From Mnemiopsis leidyi (Eukaryota; Ctenophora; Tentaculata; Lobata; Bolinopsidae), in assembly GCA_000226015.1 (NCBI GenBank), contig JH152806.1, positions 228,498 through 292,497 on the forward strand: a stretch of DNA of 64,000 nt. Reading direction: 5' to 3'. Positions 34,701 through 58,953 of this stretch are shown here, piece after piece; the stretch's first letter is position 1; each line of letters starts with the position of its first letter. A program made the position numbers and the translations under genes. The notes under the pieces are model-generated. The model saw nothing but the letters and a program-made list of their open reading frames with translations, did not search any database and was not told where the DNA came from.

Positions 34701-37700
34701 GTCAGGTATTCCGGGAATCCCGTCCTGTAGAGCTCGTTTATCCGTTTATCTGTCTCTATCTGTTCAAATAGAGCATTCTAACTTTTCCTATGTTGTCAAA
34801 TAGAACACACTAGATTTTCCTAACTGGCCAAATAGAATTTTCTAGATTTTCCTATCTGGTCAAATAGAACTTTCTAGATTATTTTATCTGATCAAAATAT
34901 AGAACTTTCTAAACTTTCTCATCTGCTTAAATAAAACCTTCTCAATTTTCCTATCTGGTCAAGTTAACTTTTTAGATTTTCGTTTCTGATTAGAATATAA
35001 AACTTTCAAGATTTCCTTAAATCATCAAATAGCACTTTTTCGATTTCTATAAGTTGAGCTATCTGATCTATAAGAAATTACTTCGTCAAATTAAATTTTC
35101 TAGCTGTCGCAAAACTTGAAAATAGTTTGTCAATCTACTGTAATTAATTCGGATATAAGATGCATACTTGAGCATTTTGCAGTTTGTCGAGATTTGTCTG
35201 AGAATGATCCATGACATATTTGAATGTAAATGACTGTTCTCTTAAAATCTCTGTCATGAGATTTCCTATTTTCATGCCTGAAATGCAACTCAAATAACTG
35301 AAAATAGTCAGTCATAAAATCAAAACTGAAGCCCTGAAATTGCGCGGTCTAAAGGTCGCGTTTATTTGATTTATAACTACTTAACTAGGGTCTAGGAGTG
35401 ATAATGCTAGCTTACAGGTGATGTTTCAAATATGACATGTGAGTGGGCGTCTGTGTGGGAAAATGAACATTCGCCACGCACGTGAAAAATATCGTTGAAT
35501 CTTGATTACTAGCAAATTTAAATTTTATATATTGCCTTGAAACAATAAAAATAAATGAGTATTGGGTTAGGTTAACCAATTTAAGAGATGCCTAAATTGC
35601 TTTATTGCTTAAAAGCTTAAAACCAGCGAGCAGCGAAATACACATCAGCTCACTCTGCAAAATATTATGACTAACCTTGCAGAATACGCATTTCGTATCG
35701 TTTAACCTCGGGACTATGTGATAGCGCTTGATAAACATCAAAACCTAGATATTTTCTTCATTAACCATCAAACTTGATCACGTTTAAGCTTTTAACGATC
35801 CCCGTTCAAGCTTAATCTCAAGTTAGAATTTGTTGGTTTATTGCATGAATTTAAAGTGATCTCTGAGTAAGTATCAGCAAAGATTTGGTGGCTCGAAAGC
35901 CAGTCATTAGAAGGACGGGACTCGTTTCAACATTAATAAGTTGTATAAATGTACACGCCCAAAAGTAAGGAGATGGTTGTTACTCTACCTGCAAACAGAA
36001 GTAGAGTAATGAGAGGGACGGACAGGAACACTGAGGTTCTGTAGAAAACTTTCTTAGCGTCTGTGTCGCTGAACTTTTGTGGAAGTGCGGCTAGGTCCTG
36101 GTCGACGTCAATCTGCAGGGGGAGGGGGTAGATGTGTGAGAAGGGGGTAGATGGAGGGGTAGATGGAGGGGTAGATGTGTGAGAAGGGGGTAGATGGAGG
36201 GGTAGATGTGTGAGAAGGGGGTAGATGAAAGGGGTAGATGTGTGAGAAGGGGAACTAGATTTTCCTCCACTGAACGGGGGAAAGGGGAATAAGATGCCCC
36301 AAAACTGAGCAGAGAAGCGAGTAGCGACGATAAGATCGAACACAATGTTTCTTTTGAGATAAAATCCGATACATCACAAAACTTGAGCAAATATAGTTAC
36401 GCAAATGAAACATTACATCCAGACCTTTCCTAGATTTCTACAGACATAGATTTCTACAGACAAAGATATTGAGTATAAGCAGCGATTACCTGAGTAAGAT
36501 CCTTGTTGTTGTTGTTAACTCCAGTGACGTTGCCAGGGTAACCAGGGTTTCCGGAGTAGCCACTTTGTCCTCCAGAATACACCCCTCCCCCTACCTGATT
36601 GTCAATACCAAATTAAAGGGGGGTGGGCCGGGGTAGGTGGCATGGATCAGTTTCGGGTCAGAAACATTGTAAATATTACCCGAAATGAAAATTCTTAAGT
36701 TCAAATAGTAAAATTTTTGACCAAATTTACCATTACCAAGCTTCAAAAATTTCCATGTTCAATATAACTCAATTACTGTCGGTAACTGCAATGAGTAAGT
36801 GTAACGGGTATACTTTACCTAAGTAACCTAAGTAAGTAAGTAAGTGTAGGTAAAGCAGAATTTCAGTAATAAACATTTTATTGTAGACGATGTCAAATGA
36901 ATGTGCAAGGAAGTAACGAATGCAGTTTAAGTGTTTAACTTAAACTTTGTACTTTGGAGTAGATTGAGATGCTCGAACGATTATTTTCCGCCCGATCTCG
37001 GCTTCATCAAAAAGGCACTTAGACAATACCTGACTTCATAATCTCGAATAAGTTTATCTTAAAATTTCAGAAATACCTTGTTGATGTTGGAGGAGTATAC
37101 TCCACCTACAACCGGCCCGTTGTTGGGATAGCTACTCAACTGTCGTATCGGCTCGATTCTCCGGCCGGTGAGCTGCAGTTGACTACTCCTACTTGAGACT
37201 GACCCACCGCTGAGAATATTCCGTTTAGGGTTTAATACTTTAGAAAGGTTTCACACTTATAGATCCGATTGCTGACTTTAGTACACTGTAGAGTAAATAC
37301 CAACGCGAACGACCAGACTTGAAATGCAATGCAGCTCTTAAACGATATTTCAAGTTGTTACCAATATGTGCAACAACCTTCTCGATTCCTTTAATTAAAT
37401 GCCCACAGCCCGCTTTATGATATTTCAATTTGTCCAGTAACCGACTGGTTGAGCAAATTAGATTGGGAAGCATAAATTTTAATCCGCATGCTTTTTTTAG
37501 CGAGTGGGTCAACTATTTGAGAGAGGCCTTGGGATACTTTCATACATCAAGCATAAAATTCTTGCCATCAACGGCAGAGGTTTTCACTAACACGTGACAA
37601 ACATATGACAAACATGCGACAAATACATGATTAATGCGTGACAAATACATGACTAACCAGTTTTCAGAGCACCAGGAAAACCCGAAAAATAGGAGAATTC

Positions 37701-38389
37701 TCTGTAACCAGGGTAAGATATATTTGTCGTTCTCCAGCCAGGAATCTTCCGCCATTTTCTCCTCGCTGTACCTAAATACGGGGTTCAAGGTTGTCAATGT
37801 GAAACAAAACTACCTAGCCCGCTATAGCCAAGCTTGTGATAAACACGAAACTTATGATGGCGCTAAGGAATGGAATTTTGTCTGGTAATCATGTTTTTGA
37901 AAGCCGAAAAAAAAGAAATACAGTTTTGGACAGTAACCATGACAACGCAATTTTAAAACAGTAACCATGACAACAACTGTAAAACTATATACTACCGTCT
38001 GGAGTTGTTGTCGTGAACAATATGACGGACTGTTTCCGGTCCAAGTACATCCGCATAGACGTGCTGCGCCTCAGCGTACACGTGCTGCGCGTCAGCGCGT
38101 CGGTTCAGGAAGGCAGAGTGAATGTTCGGCTGATCACCTCGTCGGGTACCTCGTGTTTGCTGGCTGTTTACTGCCGGGCTCATGATTGGAATCAAACAAT
38201 ATCACGACCGAGAAAGTCCTGAAGATACTCAAGAACACAAATAGTAATTACCTAACTCTAAGTTTCAAATGCTTGTAGAGAAAACATGTGCCGCTTACTG
38301 AGAGCAATATTACCGTTATTAGTTCAACGCCTGTCAGAACGACTTTGATTGGGATGAGATTTTGTGGCAAATTGAAGGAGGTCTGACAG
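22794..38389 (-). CDS. Receptor guanylate cyclase with NIT (nitrate/nitrite-sensing-type) domain; 5' end not resolved
   Basis: Nineteen exons join in perfect phase: 38389-38252, 38163-37996, 37771-37709, 37209-37077, 36594-36490, 36112-35989, 35277-35168, 34759-34583, 33624-33486, 33334-33218, 31782-31644, 31505-31432, 27629-27459, 27016-26831, 25200-25073, 24728-24573, 24254-24128, 23974-23886, 23291-22794 (about 947 codons). Order: hydrophobic segment (KVVLTGVELITVILLSVSG), cytoplasmic-looking linker, membrane segment (SVFLSVPLITLLLFAG), helical NIT-like region, membrane segment (MLIGITVTALIFIALVEPF), linker (REKQRSDDLIYKLVP), cyclase domain and a Ser/Arg-rich tail. Metal-binding Asps are present (LYADIVNFT, DTVGDAYVAV), as is the purine-site Cys (KYCVFGETVN). 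The usual NTASRME reads NLATAME, so the catalytic Arg is Ala, and the usual KVET Glu is Asp. The frame stays open to about 38478 without an ATG, so a first exon is missing. It makes cGMP if active. Confidence 0.85.
24449..24600 (-). repeat. 28-bp minisatellite copying a splice donor, about 5 copies
   Basis: On the coding strand the exon ends TCTATGTGTGAG|GTAATCTG. The unit TCTATGTGTGAGGTAATCTG plus ACTTTAAA is then repeated about four more times into the intron with small changes (GTGATC, GCGAGGTAATC). Most units keep GAG|GTAA or GAG|GTGA, a usable 5' splice site. Confidence 0.9.
25203..26105. repeat. 31-bp minisatellite ending at a splice acceptor
   Basis: About 26 copies of a unit with core TTAGAGTTACTCTAAGTCTA and tail TAGTTTTACTA. 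It contains a near-palindromic AGAGTTACTCT. A short unrelated stretch (about 25714-25835) splits the array and a remnant follows the MITE at 26480-26535. The array begins within a few bases of the acceptor at 25201 of the cyclase gene. Confidence 0.95.
26128..26472. mobile_element. MITE with about 60-bp terminal inverted repeats
   Basis: The left end (GATACTTTTATAATGAACAA, then GACGATGAAAGTCGTGATGA) is the inverse of the right end (TCATCACGACTTTCATCGTC, then CTATAAAAGTATCTAAG) over about 60 bp with a few mismatches. The interior is about 220 bp and non-coding. It sits inside the 31-bp minisatellite array. I could not define a target duplication, so the superfamily is open. Confidence 0.85.
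27024..27390. repeat. 22-bp minisatellite (GGTTACTGGTGAGTGTTGTCAT) beside an acceptor
   Basis: About 16 degenerate copies of a 22-bp unit start 8 bp upstream of the acceptor for the exon at 27016. The plus strand carries many GGTGAGTG strings; on the gene's own strand these read CACTCACC. Confidence 0.9.
29155..29240. mobile_element. 86-bp palindromic MITE, TA target site (Tc1/mariner-pogo type)
   Basis: Terminal inverted repeats CAGTAAAACCTCTATTTACC ... GGTAAATAGAGGTTTTACTG bracket a 40-bp centre, and TA dinucleotides flank both ends (29153-29154, 29241-29242). A CAGT start and TA duplication fit pogo/Tc1-like elements. It is non-autonomous. Confidence 0.85.
29591..30583 (+). CDS. Rhodopsin-like (class A) 7TM receptor, single exon, antisense inside cyclase intron
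   Basis: A 330-residue frame from ATG at 29591 with seven hydrophobic helices. Class A hallmarks are present but altered: Asn in TM1 (SLNLIC), Asp in TM2 (SGTDLLL), a conserved Cys pair (SVFCNIWG and FLGCSVSN), LLAVTRLVGLARPL in place of the DRY...PL region, Trp in TM6 (VWFWCLTL) and SAANGIIYLV in place of NPxxY. The third cytoplasmic loop is Lys/Thr-rich. It should sit in the plasma membrane and couple to G proteins. The ligand cannot be guessed. It lies wholly within the intron 27630-31431 of the NIT cyclase gene on the opposite strand. Intronless lineage-specific class A receptors are common in cnidarians and other invertebrates. Confidence 0.88.
   Translation: MSPDSWNYYYTANGFLTTGEFLIGTSLNLICLTYFIRKRPTAINFIFAVISGTDLLLSSIMVFSAITAFSGGKAMIFENSVFCNIWGLLWHTGCGFSIFLMSLLAVTRLVGLARPLRKVKLGGVAGITLVYLAVQVFKSTMNYWYVGESYLFNSAFLGCSVSNINTLDITILDRILYAFLYIFEVMVPGVITIIFSVATFLLLLHKDKTLQSSTATPMKPKKGQAATSEFETAWKNKRYASVTVLMVLSTYLALNVWFWCLTLGDAFYIFSNKKLNYVSLWKGDIDSYYMMYYVIYIHTVVLNSAANGIIYLVRLKGIQIYMKSFIRGLK
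31000..31257 (-). mobile_element. tRNA-derived SINE
   Basis: Read on the minus strand, 31257-31184 is tRNA-like: A box TGGCGCAGAGCTAAGAGC, anticodon stem ACTTT/AAAGT around a 7-base loop, and B box GGGTTCTATTC, ending GCTGCCC. A non-tRNA body with TTTGAGGCTTTGCTTAGAAC continues to about 31000. It lies in the large cyclase intron, downstream of the 7TM gene. It is a pseudogene-like SINE head rather than a functional tRNA, because position 33 is not T and the acceptor stem is poor. Confidence 0.65.
32835..33239 (-). repeat. 31-bp minisatellite, 13 copies, each with an exon end plus splice donor
   Basis: On the coding strand the NIT exon ends ATGTTCTTCTATACTGAAG|GTAATATAGAG. This 31-bp block recurs about 13 times head to tail, so the intron opens with a ladder of exon-end plus GTAATA copies. 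Variants differ at one or two bases (TTTTAT, TACACTG, GTAATACAG). The real exon end is the 5'-most copy. Confidence 0.95.
33626..34455 (-). repeat. 30-bp minisatellite, about 27 copies, flush with an acceptor and partly in frame
   Basis: The coding-strand unit encodes PNSPSSLEVP when read in the frame of the next exon. The last unit runs into TTCCTCCGCAG|GACGTC. The frame is open for roughly the nine units nearest the exon, then TCA-TAA stops appear. Units carry pyrimidine-rich stretches. Confidence 0.9.
34762..34990. repeat. Degenerate 32- to 34-bp minisatellite beside an acceptor
   Basis: About six to seven copies of TCAAATAGAACTTTCTAGAT plus TTTCCTATCTGG start at the acceptor of the exon at 34759. 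Confidence 0.85.
36115..36255. repeat. 30-bp G-rich minisatellite forming an acceptor's pyrimidine tract
   Basis: Units of GAGAAGGGGGTAGATGGAGG and GGTAGATGTGT lie directly upstream of the acceptor at 36113. On the coding strand they are long CT-rich tracts ending CCCCCTGCAG|ATTGAC. Confidence 0.9.
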
Positions 38390-38478
38390 CTGGGGTGCGT
38401 CCTAAGCGGGGTCCTGATTGCTAATAATTTGAATATTGCCCAAGTACAGTTTATCGGTATGAAGGGAGTCGGTCACCG

Positions 38479-39178
38479 TGGCGACTTAAATAGTTCCAAA
38501 TTATGCGTGAAAATAAAATCAGATTGATAAGTAAATTGTAAGCTAAACTCGTACGTACTAAGTTTAGAAACAATTGCATAGAACTTAGAGATGCTAAATG
38601 GAAAGATGATACTGCGATTCTCATCAAATTTTAAATACTTAAGAAGCTTGACAAGAGGAAGCTCTCTCAACTGTCTTTCTACAAACTTTTGAAGGACAAT
38701 GAAAATTTCGAGATGTTTGTGGTTTGGAAGTCGATCAATTAATGAGATTTATTTGCAGCAATTCAAACGAGTACAAATGTGGACTTTATAACGAGCGAAA
38801 CCAATTTAAGTTCATCAAATCGCAACAATCGCCAAGTAAAATGTTTGTTGCAAATGCAAGTAAGTCTGTAAGATTATTAATAGTACAAAAAAGATCTAGT
38901 ATGGTAGATATGGGCAATAACAACCAGCAAATTATCGCGCAGTCTAACATTCACCATAAAATTATAGTTCAACTCGCTATCTATAGTTATTTTTTGTCTT
39001 TAATCTTCCGAGTCTGTCCTGACTCCTGGCGAAACTTGATGTAATTCATTCTTAAGTTGAGAATGACTATTGGGAGATGGTAAAGCAACTCAACTGCTAA
39101 CTTGATTACCCCTAGCAATTACTGTACAGAAACTGTTCTGAAACTGTACAGAAACTGTACTAAATGTACCAAATCACC
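38479..39178. other. Spacer, probably holding the missing 5' exon of the cyclase gene
   Basis: No coherent exon could be fixed. The frame upstream of the first modelled cyclase exon stays open to about 38478, without an ATG. BRD7/9 ends at 39179. Confidence 0.4.
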
Positions 39179-42100
39179 TCACATAATAGTAACCTTATCC
39201 ACCAAATCAGATGAGATAGCCTGCCTGGCGACACCTTCTCCGATCACATTCCTAGGAGGGACATGTCCGGAGATCATGTCGGTCAGATTGTCCCGAACTT
39301 GGCTAGCGAGAGAAGTCTCCGTGGTTCCCATCTCCCAAACAGCCGGTGTGGAGGACACGGGAGGTTTACTGAGACGCGCAGTCTGCTCCTGGTGCAACTC
39401 CGCAAGCAATCCACCTGTTTTTTCAAGCTTTTCTTGTAACTCAGTATCCTCACACGCAGTTTCCAGCTTGACTTGCAGGTCTGGGTCGTTTAGAATGTCT
39501 GGAATGTCATCAGATTCCAACAATTTCAATAAGGATTCCTCCTCCTTGTACTCGTCCTCCATCTCGGTGGTAGACTGCCCATTTTTCTTATCCTCTTGAA
39601 CTGTTCCAGAATCACCAGGTTCCGTCTCGGCCGCAGAGGACTCACCAGAGGCACTGGTTGCTGATTGTGAGGCTGATTTCATTGAGGTTCCAAGTCTTCG
39701 AGCTCTCATGAGACGCTTTTCACGGATTATTTTGGCGTACTTCTGAGCCAGGAGTTTGTTTGCTCTCATGTGTCCTCCAGCTGTGAGACTATTGATGATA
39801 TTATCAACGGGCTGGCGTAGGGAATCATGGCAACCTTTAGCGAACTCCTGGACACTCCGGCAGTAGGCCAAACCGATCTCATCACCATAGCAACTATAGA
39901 GCAACTGTTGATCTGCATCGTCAAGACTACTGAAAACTGAATCGTAACTAGGCATGAAACTGCCGAAAGGACCGTAATGGAGGTACTGGGGAGGCTTGTT
40001 GGGGAGTCTCTTCTTCTCCCGGAAATTGTTGAGGAGGGAGGTGGTCGTATTTTCGTGAGGTTCGAAACAGGACAAGTCAACCAGTTTCTCGGTGGGTTCC
40101 CCAGGTTGGGGATTAAGGATGTTTAGGACTACTGACTTAGAGTCTTCGTCTTTGGAAAGATATCCCACTCTTGTCCCACTTGCTAACCTAGAGAGAATTT
40201 TCGTTATTACAAAAGAGACCGGTATTTTTGGGGAGATGTCTTAAATTTCAATCCCCATGTCTCAAACTGTAATCTTCCTACCGTTCCTTGGCCTTTTATA
40301 GGTCAATTGTGAATGTGAGAGAATTTCACCGCTGAGAACTAAAGCAGGGTCAATAAATTTTAAGAAATGAGGTTTCAAATTTTCGAAAATTTAAGACACC
40401 TCTGCAGAAATACTGTTCCCTATCATATACTGTTTGGTTAATGGAGGATTGCAAGGTATTGGTATATTTATTGATTTATCTGAGTTAAATCAGCTTAAAC
40501 CTGTCATAAGCTTCCTTGGCGTCTGCGGCAGCTTTTTTGACTGATCTGAGGAGAAAAATATATTACAATCGATGAGTGTGTTAAGAAAATATCGATCTGT
40601 AGTTTTGTAAGTGTATTTTTTTAGTTTTAAACCTTGTAATCTCCTCTGCCATCCACTCTTCTTGGATCTCATTCTTCTTTCGAATACCTTCTCTCACTTC
40701 ATGAGACAGGGCTGCCTTGTTCTTCTTCTCCCCAAATAAGGTGTTGATAAAGTTTTGCAGCTTCACTGCCTCCTAAAAATCCGTCCATAGTGATCTTGTT
40801 TTTTCGTTTTTTGTTAAGATTGTTTAAGCCTTTTTTACAACAATAAAATAAGACAAGCGGAAATTGGCAAAAAAAACTTAGGTCAAAGTCAAACATTACG
40901 GTGTAAAATCCGATTAATGGCTGCCTTGTTTAAGTTTAAAGTCTGTAAATGTGACAAGCAGTGACTTGTTAAATACAGAACATTCCGAGTTACCTTGTAA
41001 AATATTGTGTCGTCCGAGTTGTATACCATACAGTTTTTACACATCAGATCTGCGTCATCCTTTACATCTTTCAAAGTCGAATACTCACCGCGTTGGACCT
41101 TGGCCTGAAACCGAGAGCACACTCTGTCAAAATGAAATGTATCAGCTCTATGGACTATATCCAGCTTGGTCAGTGCAGTATACAAGATTGCTCCTAACAG
41201 CATTAAGTGTTTTTAGTATAGTTTTTGGGAGAATCAAGCACATTAATTTATGTCTTACTAGTTACTACAGTGAACAATCGACTCCCAAGCTTCTATAGCT
41301 TTGAACTTCTGTTATGCTTGTGGTTTTGATAGCGCGAAGAAACTGATCTTGATATGAAAACTTTTCTGAACGTTCTTTTGACAAAGAAAAATATCATCGT
41401 CGTGAAAATCACCGGTTTTGCATCTTTAAAAAATGTAATTTATTTCCAATAAGTATAACACATTTACAATTATTGTTACAGAAAAAACTTTCAAAATTCA
41501 TCTCCAATTTTAAGCAAAACCCCTTAGTTACCCTTAATCTCTAGAAGCTATCTTACAACCTAATCTTATTTAAAAGGCCATACTAAAGGCCATACCGACG
41601 ATCAACGCCGGGTAAATTTAACTGTCATTTGCATGAGTTATTTTTCGTCCTAGATTCGAAAATGTAGAAGACAGAAAAGAAGGACCGATACAATCTGCAA
41701 GATGAAATCAGCCGAGCCGACTCTGCAGCAAGAACTGGGAACAGACGAAGAATATAATGCTCCAGAGGAAGCTGGCGTGATTGTCCCATTCCAGATGGAG
41801 GTTGTTGGAGGATCAGTGAGGTTCATCAAGTGTGTCGATGTAAAGAGAGCGAGGTAGAGTAAAACAACAAGTAATGTTCTATTTGACATCGCAAGCGGAG
41901 AGGAAGTCAGAAAGCAAACGAGGCTGAAGATGGTCGCTATAAATTCAGTCAGTCCAAATTTAGATTTTATTGTAAACACGTGTACCGAGAGTTTTTCTTT
42001 GAGAGGAACCCTCTTCTTTATCTTTATTATTATATAAATCTTCTTTATTATAGAGGGCCCTTTTCTTTAAGATAATCTCCATTGATAACAGCTGGTCTTC

Positions 42101-44247
42101 TAAATGCGAGGACGTTTTTCCTCCAAAGTGACGACCATTAGTCATTGACTAATAGATTATGATGCGACGAAAGATAATAAAAGAGATCTTCACTTATTTA
42201 TTTGCACATGAAAAACTAAACAGTCTAATGAAATTCAATGAAATTCAATATTTAGTGAAAAAGAGTGTCCCAATCTCAGGAGTCCGTTGCAGGAAGGCAA
42301 TTTTCAACTGCTTGAGGAGCATCTCCAATCAGTCCTATCACCACGATGATGCAGGCGAAGAGAAAAGACATCTCAACAACCGCCATGCCCGCTAGAACAA
42401 AGGCAGAGAGGTGTCAGAGAAATGTTAGCAAGCGGGAATGTGCGGAATCATCCTGATTATAAGTGCAGACTGCACGACTTGTCCTTCTACAAGCAGAACA
42501 TAGAACAAAGGTAAACTTTTGGGAGTAAATGGTCGAACGACTGATTGGATTTGTATTGTCAACAGTACTTAGTCGATTAAGTTTTAAATGAACAAAAACA
42601 TTTTCGATGGCCATAAAGCCGCATCCCTCTCCTTCACATGTTTTGTGATAAAACTACTGATTTTCAAGATGGAAGCCGTGACCTGATGTGGAAAGTTTGT
42701 CCTATTGGACAGCCGGACAATTATAAACTTGGCTTATCGACTTCGCCAGAAAGGTCTGGCCTTTGTAGAAATCTACAAATGATCTTAATCATGTCATTGT
42801 GGAGGTAAAATGTTCGCGTAAATTCACGATGGCGGCGGAAATTGTCCAATATACTACAGACAATGAATAATGATCCGTAAAAATGGTCTAATTTATAAAT
42901 CATTGTAAAAACTGTGAGCCGTGTTCTTAGAATCAAGCACAGTTTGTGTGTAAGTTAAATAGCAAGGCAAAATGGCTTATGTTGGATTTCTTGGAAACCA
43001 AACATTCTGACATTCTGTGGATTCGATTAGGTTTAAAGTTGTCCGAGAAAGGCGTTGCTATGGATTAAACCGCATATCTCTAAATCTCCTTGCCAGCCTA
43101 CATGCAATTATTTTGACTTATCATGTTTCAGTAGCATAAGTAGTGTCCGAAAACATGCTCTGATCTGAGCCGAAGTAGAGTTCGAAAAGGCATCTTGTAT
43201 CTGACAGACCTAAGTTGAACCAGTACTATGAGCTAGCTAGTGTGCCTCAATTCTATTTGGTGTGTGTCTGTGTTTGTTTGTTTCTTGTTTTATCAATAAT
43301 ATTAGCTTGGAGACTGGGTGCAGTAATGCCCCAGATGGTTCATGGTTTGTAACATCATGGACGCTGACTAAGCTTACCTGATCCTTACCAACATGATTTT
43401 GTTTTCAAGTACACTCAACCCAGTCACATTATCACTTGGAAATAAGGGTGAACCATTTGGTGCACGTAAGCAATAGGCAATGACGATTGGACACTGAGTT
43501 AGGATCAGTTGACCTGCGCTTTCCCGGCAATTAAATGTATCTCTGAATCGCAAAATAAGAATTTCACTGTTCACAGAAGTAAAGATTCACGCGCAGAGAA
43601 CCGATTTCCAGACAAAATCAGTTAAAAAACGACGGAGAATTGGAAACAAACAAGCCAGTACCTGCATGGTACTGAGATCCATGGGACTGGAGATAATTGT
43701 ACTGTAACCCGGGGCAATCAGGTCACTGACCGGCTCAGCAAATATCATGTGTATGTCCTTCCTGGGATTAGAAGCTTTTGTTGATTATTTTATAACTAAG
43801 CTTTTTTTTTCGTTTTTTAGTAGGGTGTCGCATTTATTATCTCATTATGGATTTAAAATTTATCATTATTATTGATCCAAAGAAATTACCACGAAATGGT
43901 GAGAACGCGCTTATATTTGAACTCAACTTACCGCATTATAGCCTGAATAAGTTCCATCATCTTGTTTTTCAGTTGAGGAGTAACCACGCCTAGCTCGGAA
44001 CATGATCCACCTTCTTTACTAGATTTCTTTCTGAAAGATATATCTATATTAAGTATTTTACTAACGATCATTTTTTACAGGTACTTACAATAAAAGACAA
44101 TTAAATAATTTATAAGAATATTTTATAAACCAACAAAAACATATCATTTAATACAAATAAAATATACTTTTAGTGAACATCTTAAATTAACCTCTTTCTT
44201 CGTTTTGACTGGAAACCTGATCGATTGGACCATTCAGCGTCTGACAT
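39179..44247 (-). CDS. Bromodomain protein BRD7/BRD9, complete, eight exons, 535 aa
   Basis: Exons: 44247-44192, 44030-43932, 43761-43662, 41104-40994, 40942-40895, 40772-40633, 40545-40501, 40187-39179. All phases fit and sum to 536 codons. The N-terminus is basic (KRRKRKK). The bromodomain spans about residues 50-130: FAEPVSDLIAPGYSTIISSP is the ZA loop and MCKNCMVYNSDDTIFY holds the acetyl-lysine-binding Asn. Then comes EEITRSVKKAAADAKEAYDR, and the C-terminal domain (DUF3512) contains GPFGSFMPSYDSVFSSL and YGDEIGLAYCRSVQEF. Length is near vertebrate BRD9/BRD7. These subunits tie ncBAF or PBAF SWI/SNF remodellers to acetylated histones in the nucleus. I cannot separate BRD7 from BRD9, and this may be the pre-duplication form. 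The 48-bp exon 40942-40895 is the least certain. Confidence 0.93.
41105..43661. other. Large BRD7/9 intron
   Basis: A 2.56-kb intron splitting the bromodomain between its ZA loop and the rest. Besides the 41650-41889 ORF it holds a 36-codon minus-strand ORF at 42276-42386 with one strong hydrophobic helix (SFLFACIIVVIGLIGDA). Whether either is transcribed is unknown. Confidence 0.6.
41650..41889 (-). CDS. Candidate tiny GPI-anchored glycopeptide, nested in BRD7/9 intron
   Basis: A 79-residue ORF starting MSNRTLLVVLLYLALFTSTH, a good signal peptide. The middle is short and Ser/Thr-rich, with two N-glycosylation sequons after the signal (NLT, NGT). The end is a hydrophobic C-terminus (FILQIVSVLLFCLLHF) after small residues (GSAD), as in GPI-attachment signals. 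The layout resembles CD52-type minimal glycopeptides. No homology is claimed. It lies on the same strand as BRD7/9 in its largest intron. A longer frame upstream adds another hydrophobic stretch, so a small multi-span membrane protein or a chance ORF are alternatives. Confidence 0.3.
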   Translation of the reverse strand: MSNRTLLVVLLYLALFTSTHLMNLTDPPTTSIWNGTITPASSGALYSSSVPSSCCRVGSADFILQIVSVLLFCLLHFRI

Positions 44248-44698
44248 AGCTCTATACAGTATATGTAGGCTCAGTTTAAGTTAGTTTAATGAGTTTAAGT
44301 TATCATTTAGTCAAACTTGTTTCAATTTGTAGAGAAAGACAAAATTTGAGTAAGTTCGAATTAAACTTGAATTTTAATCAGTGGCTAGGATTTTTTATCA
44401 AATTCATCCGTCAAAACGTACGTACGTATAAATAATATCAGTGAGAGGAATGAGATTGTAGTCATAAGAGAAAACCCAGTAAATTGGAACGAAACAGCTT
44501 TAATGATAAAAACCAGAACAGAAAAAATATTACAAACTAAAAAACAAATCGCAAATATCATATACCCAGTTCCTATTTAAAGAATGTGTATAAAACTTAA
44601 TTCAATAGTTACCTAAACAAAATTGCGGCTCAAATAAGAAATCCAGCGGATAACAAAATACAGTAGAACTTTTTCAAAATACACGATTTACACTTAGT
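44248..44698. other. Short spacer between codanin-1 end and BRD7/9 start
   Basis: About 450 bp, AT-rich, separating two minus-strand genes. It should contain the codanin-1 polyadenylation site and the BRD7/9 promoter. I see no definite signal. Confidence 0.5.
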
Positions 44699-58478
<13,780 letters not shown>

Positions 58479-58953
58479 TAGCTGTAAAATATGATTGGGT
58501 TAAGTGGTGGTTGCAGTTATGTGGTAAAAGATATTCCATTTCCATAACTTGCACTTTCGTTAAGTAACGATACTGTAGAATACTATACTTTTGGTGGAAT
58601 GAGGAAATACAATAAATAAATGCGATTATTTATTGAAATCAAGTCAATCATTCTACCAAACAATCATCCGTAACATGTGCTATTGGCCCCTTTGAAATGG
58701 GAGCCCGGGCCCCGGCATTGGCAGTCAAATCAACTCAAGAAGGTAGAAAACGATAGATCTTATTTTCTACAAATTAAAATCAAAAAGTTGCGTGCTGCGC
58801 ACGCAGTCAATAAATTCAAACTTAGCGTGTTCCAGTTTAGTACTTAAATTCATACTTTCGCGCGCATTTGACAAGGAGATGAACTTCTAAAAACACGCTT
58901 AACAATTGATCAAGTATGAACCGTCCGCGTCCGAAATAAAAATCTAAATAATC
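58479..58953. other. Spacer between NUP43 end and codanin-1 start
   Basis: 475 bp between two minus-strand genes; no gene seen. It should include the codanin-1 promoter and the NUP43 3' end. Confidence 0.5.

Noticed and set aside
41650-41979. Four-helix MARVEL/tetraspan protein
   Set aside because: Only two or three hydrophobic stretches exist, and the longer frame lacks an ATG in good context; the shorter signal-peptide ORF is the better reading.
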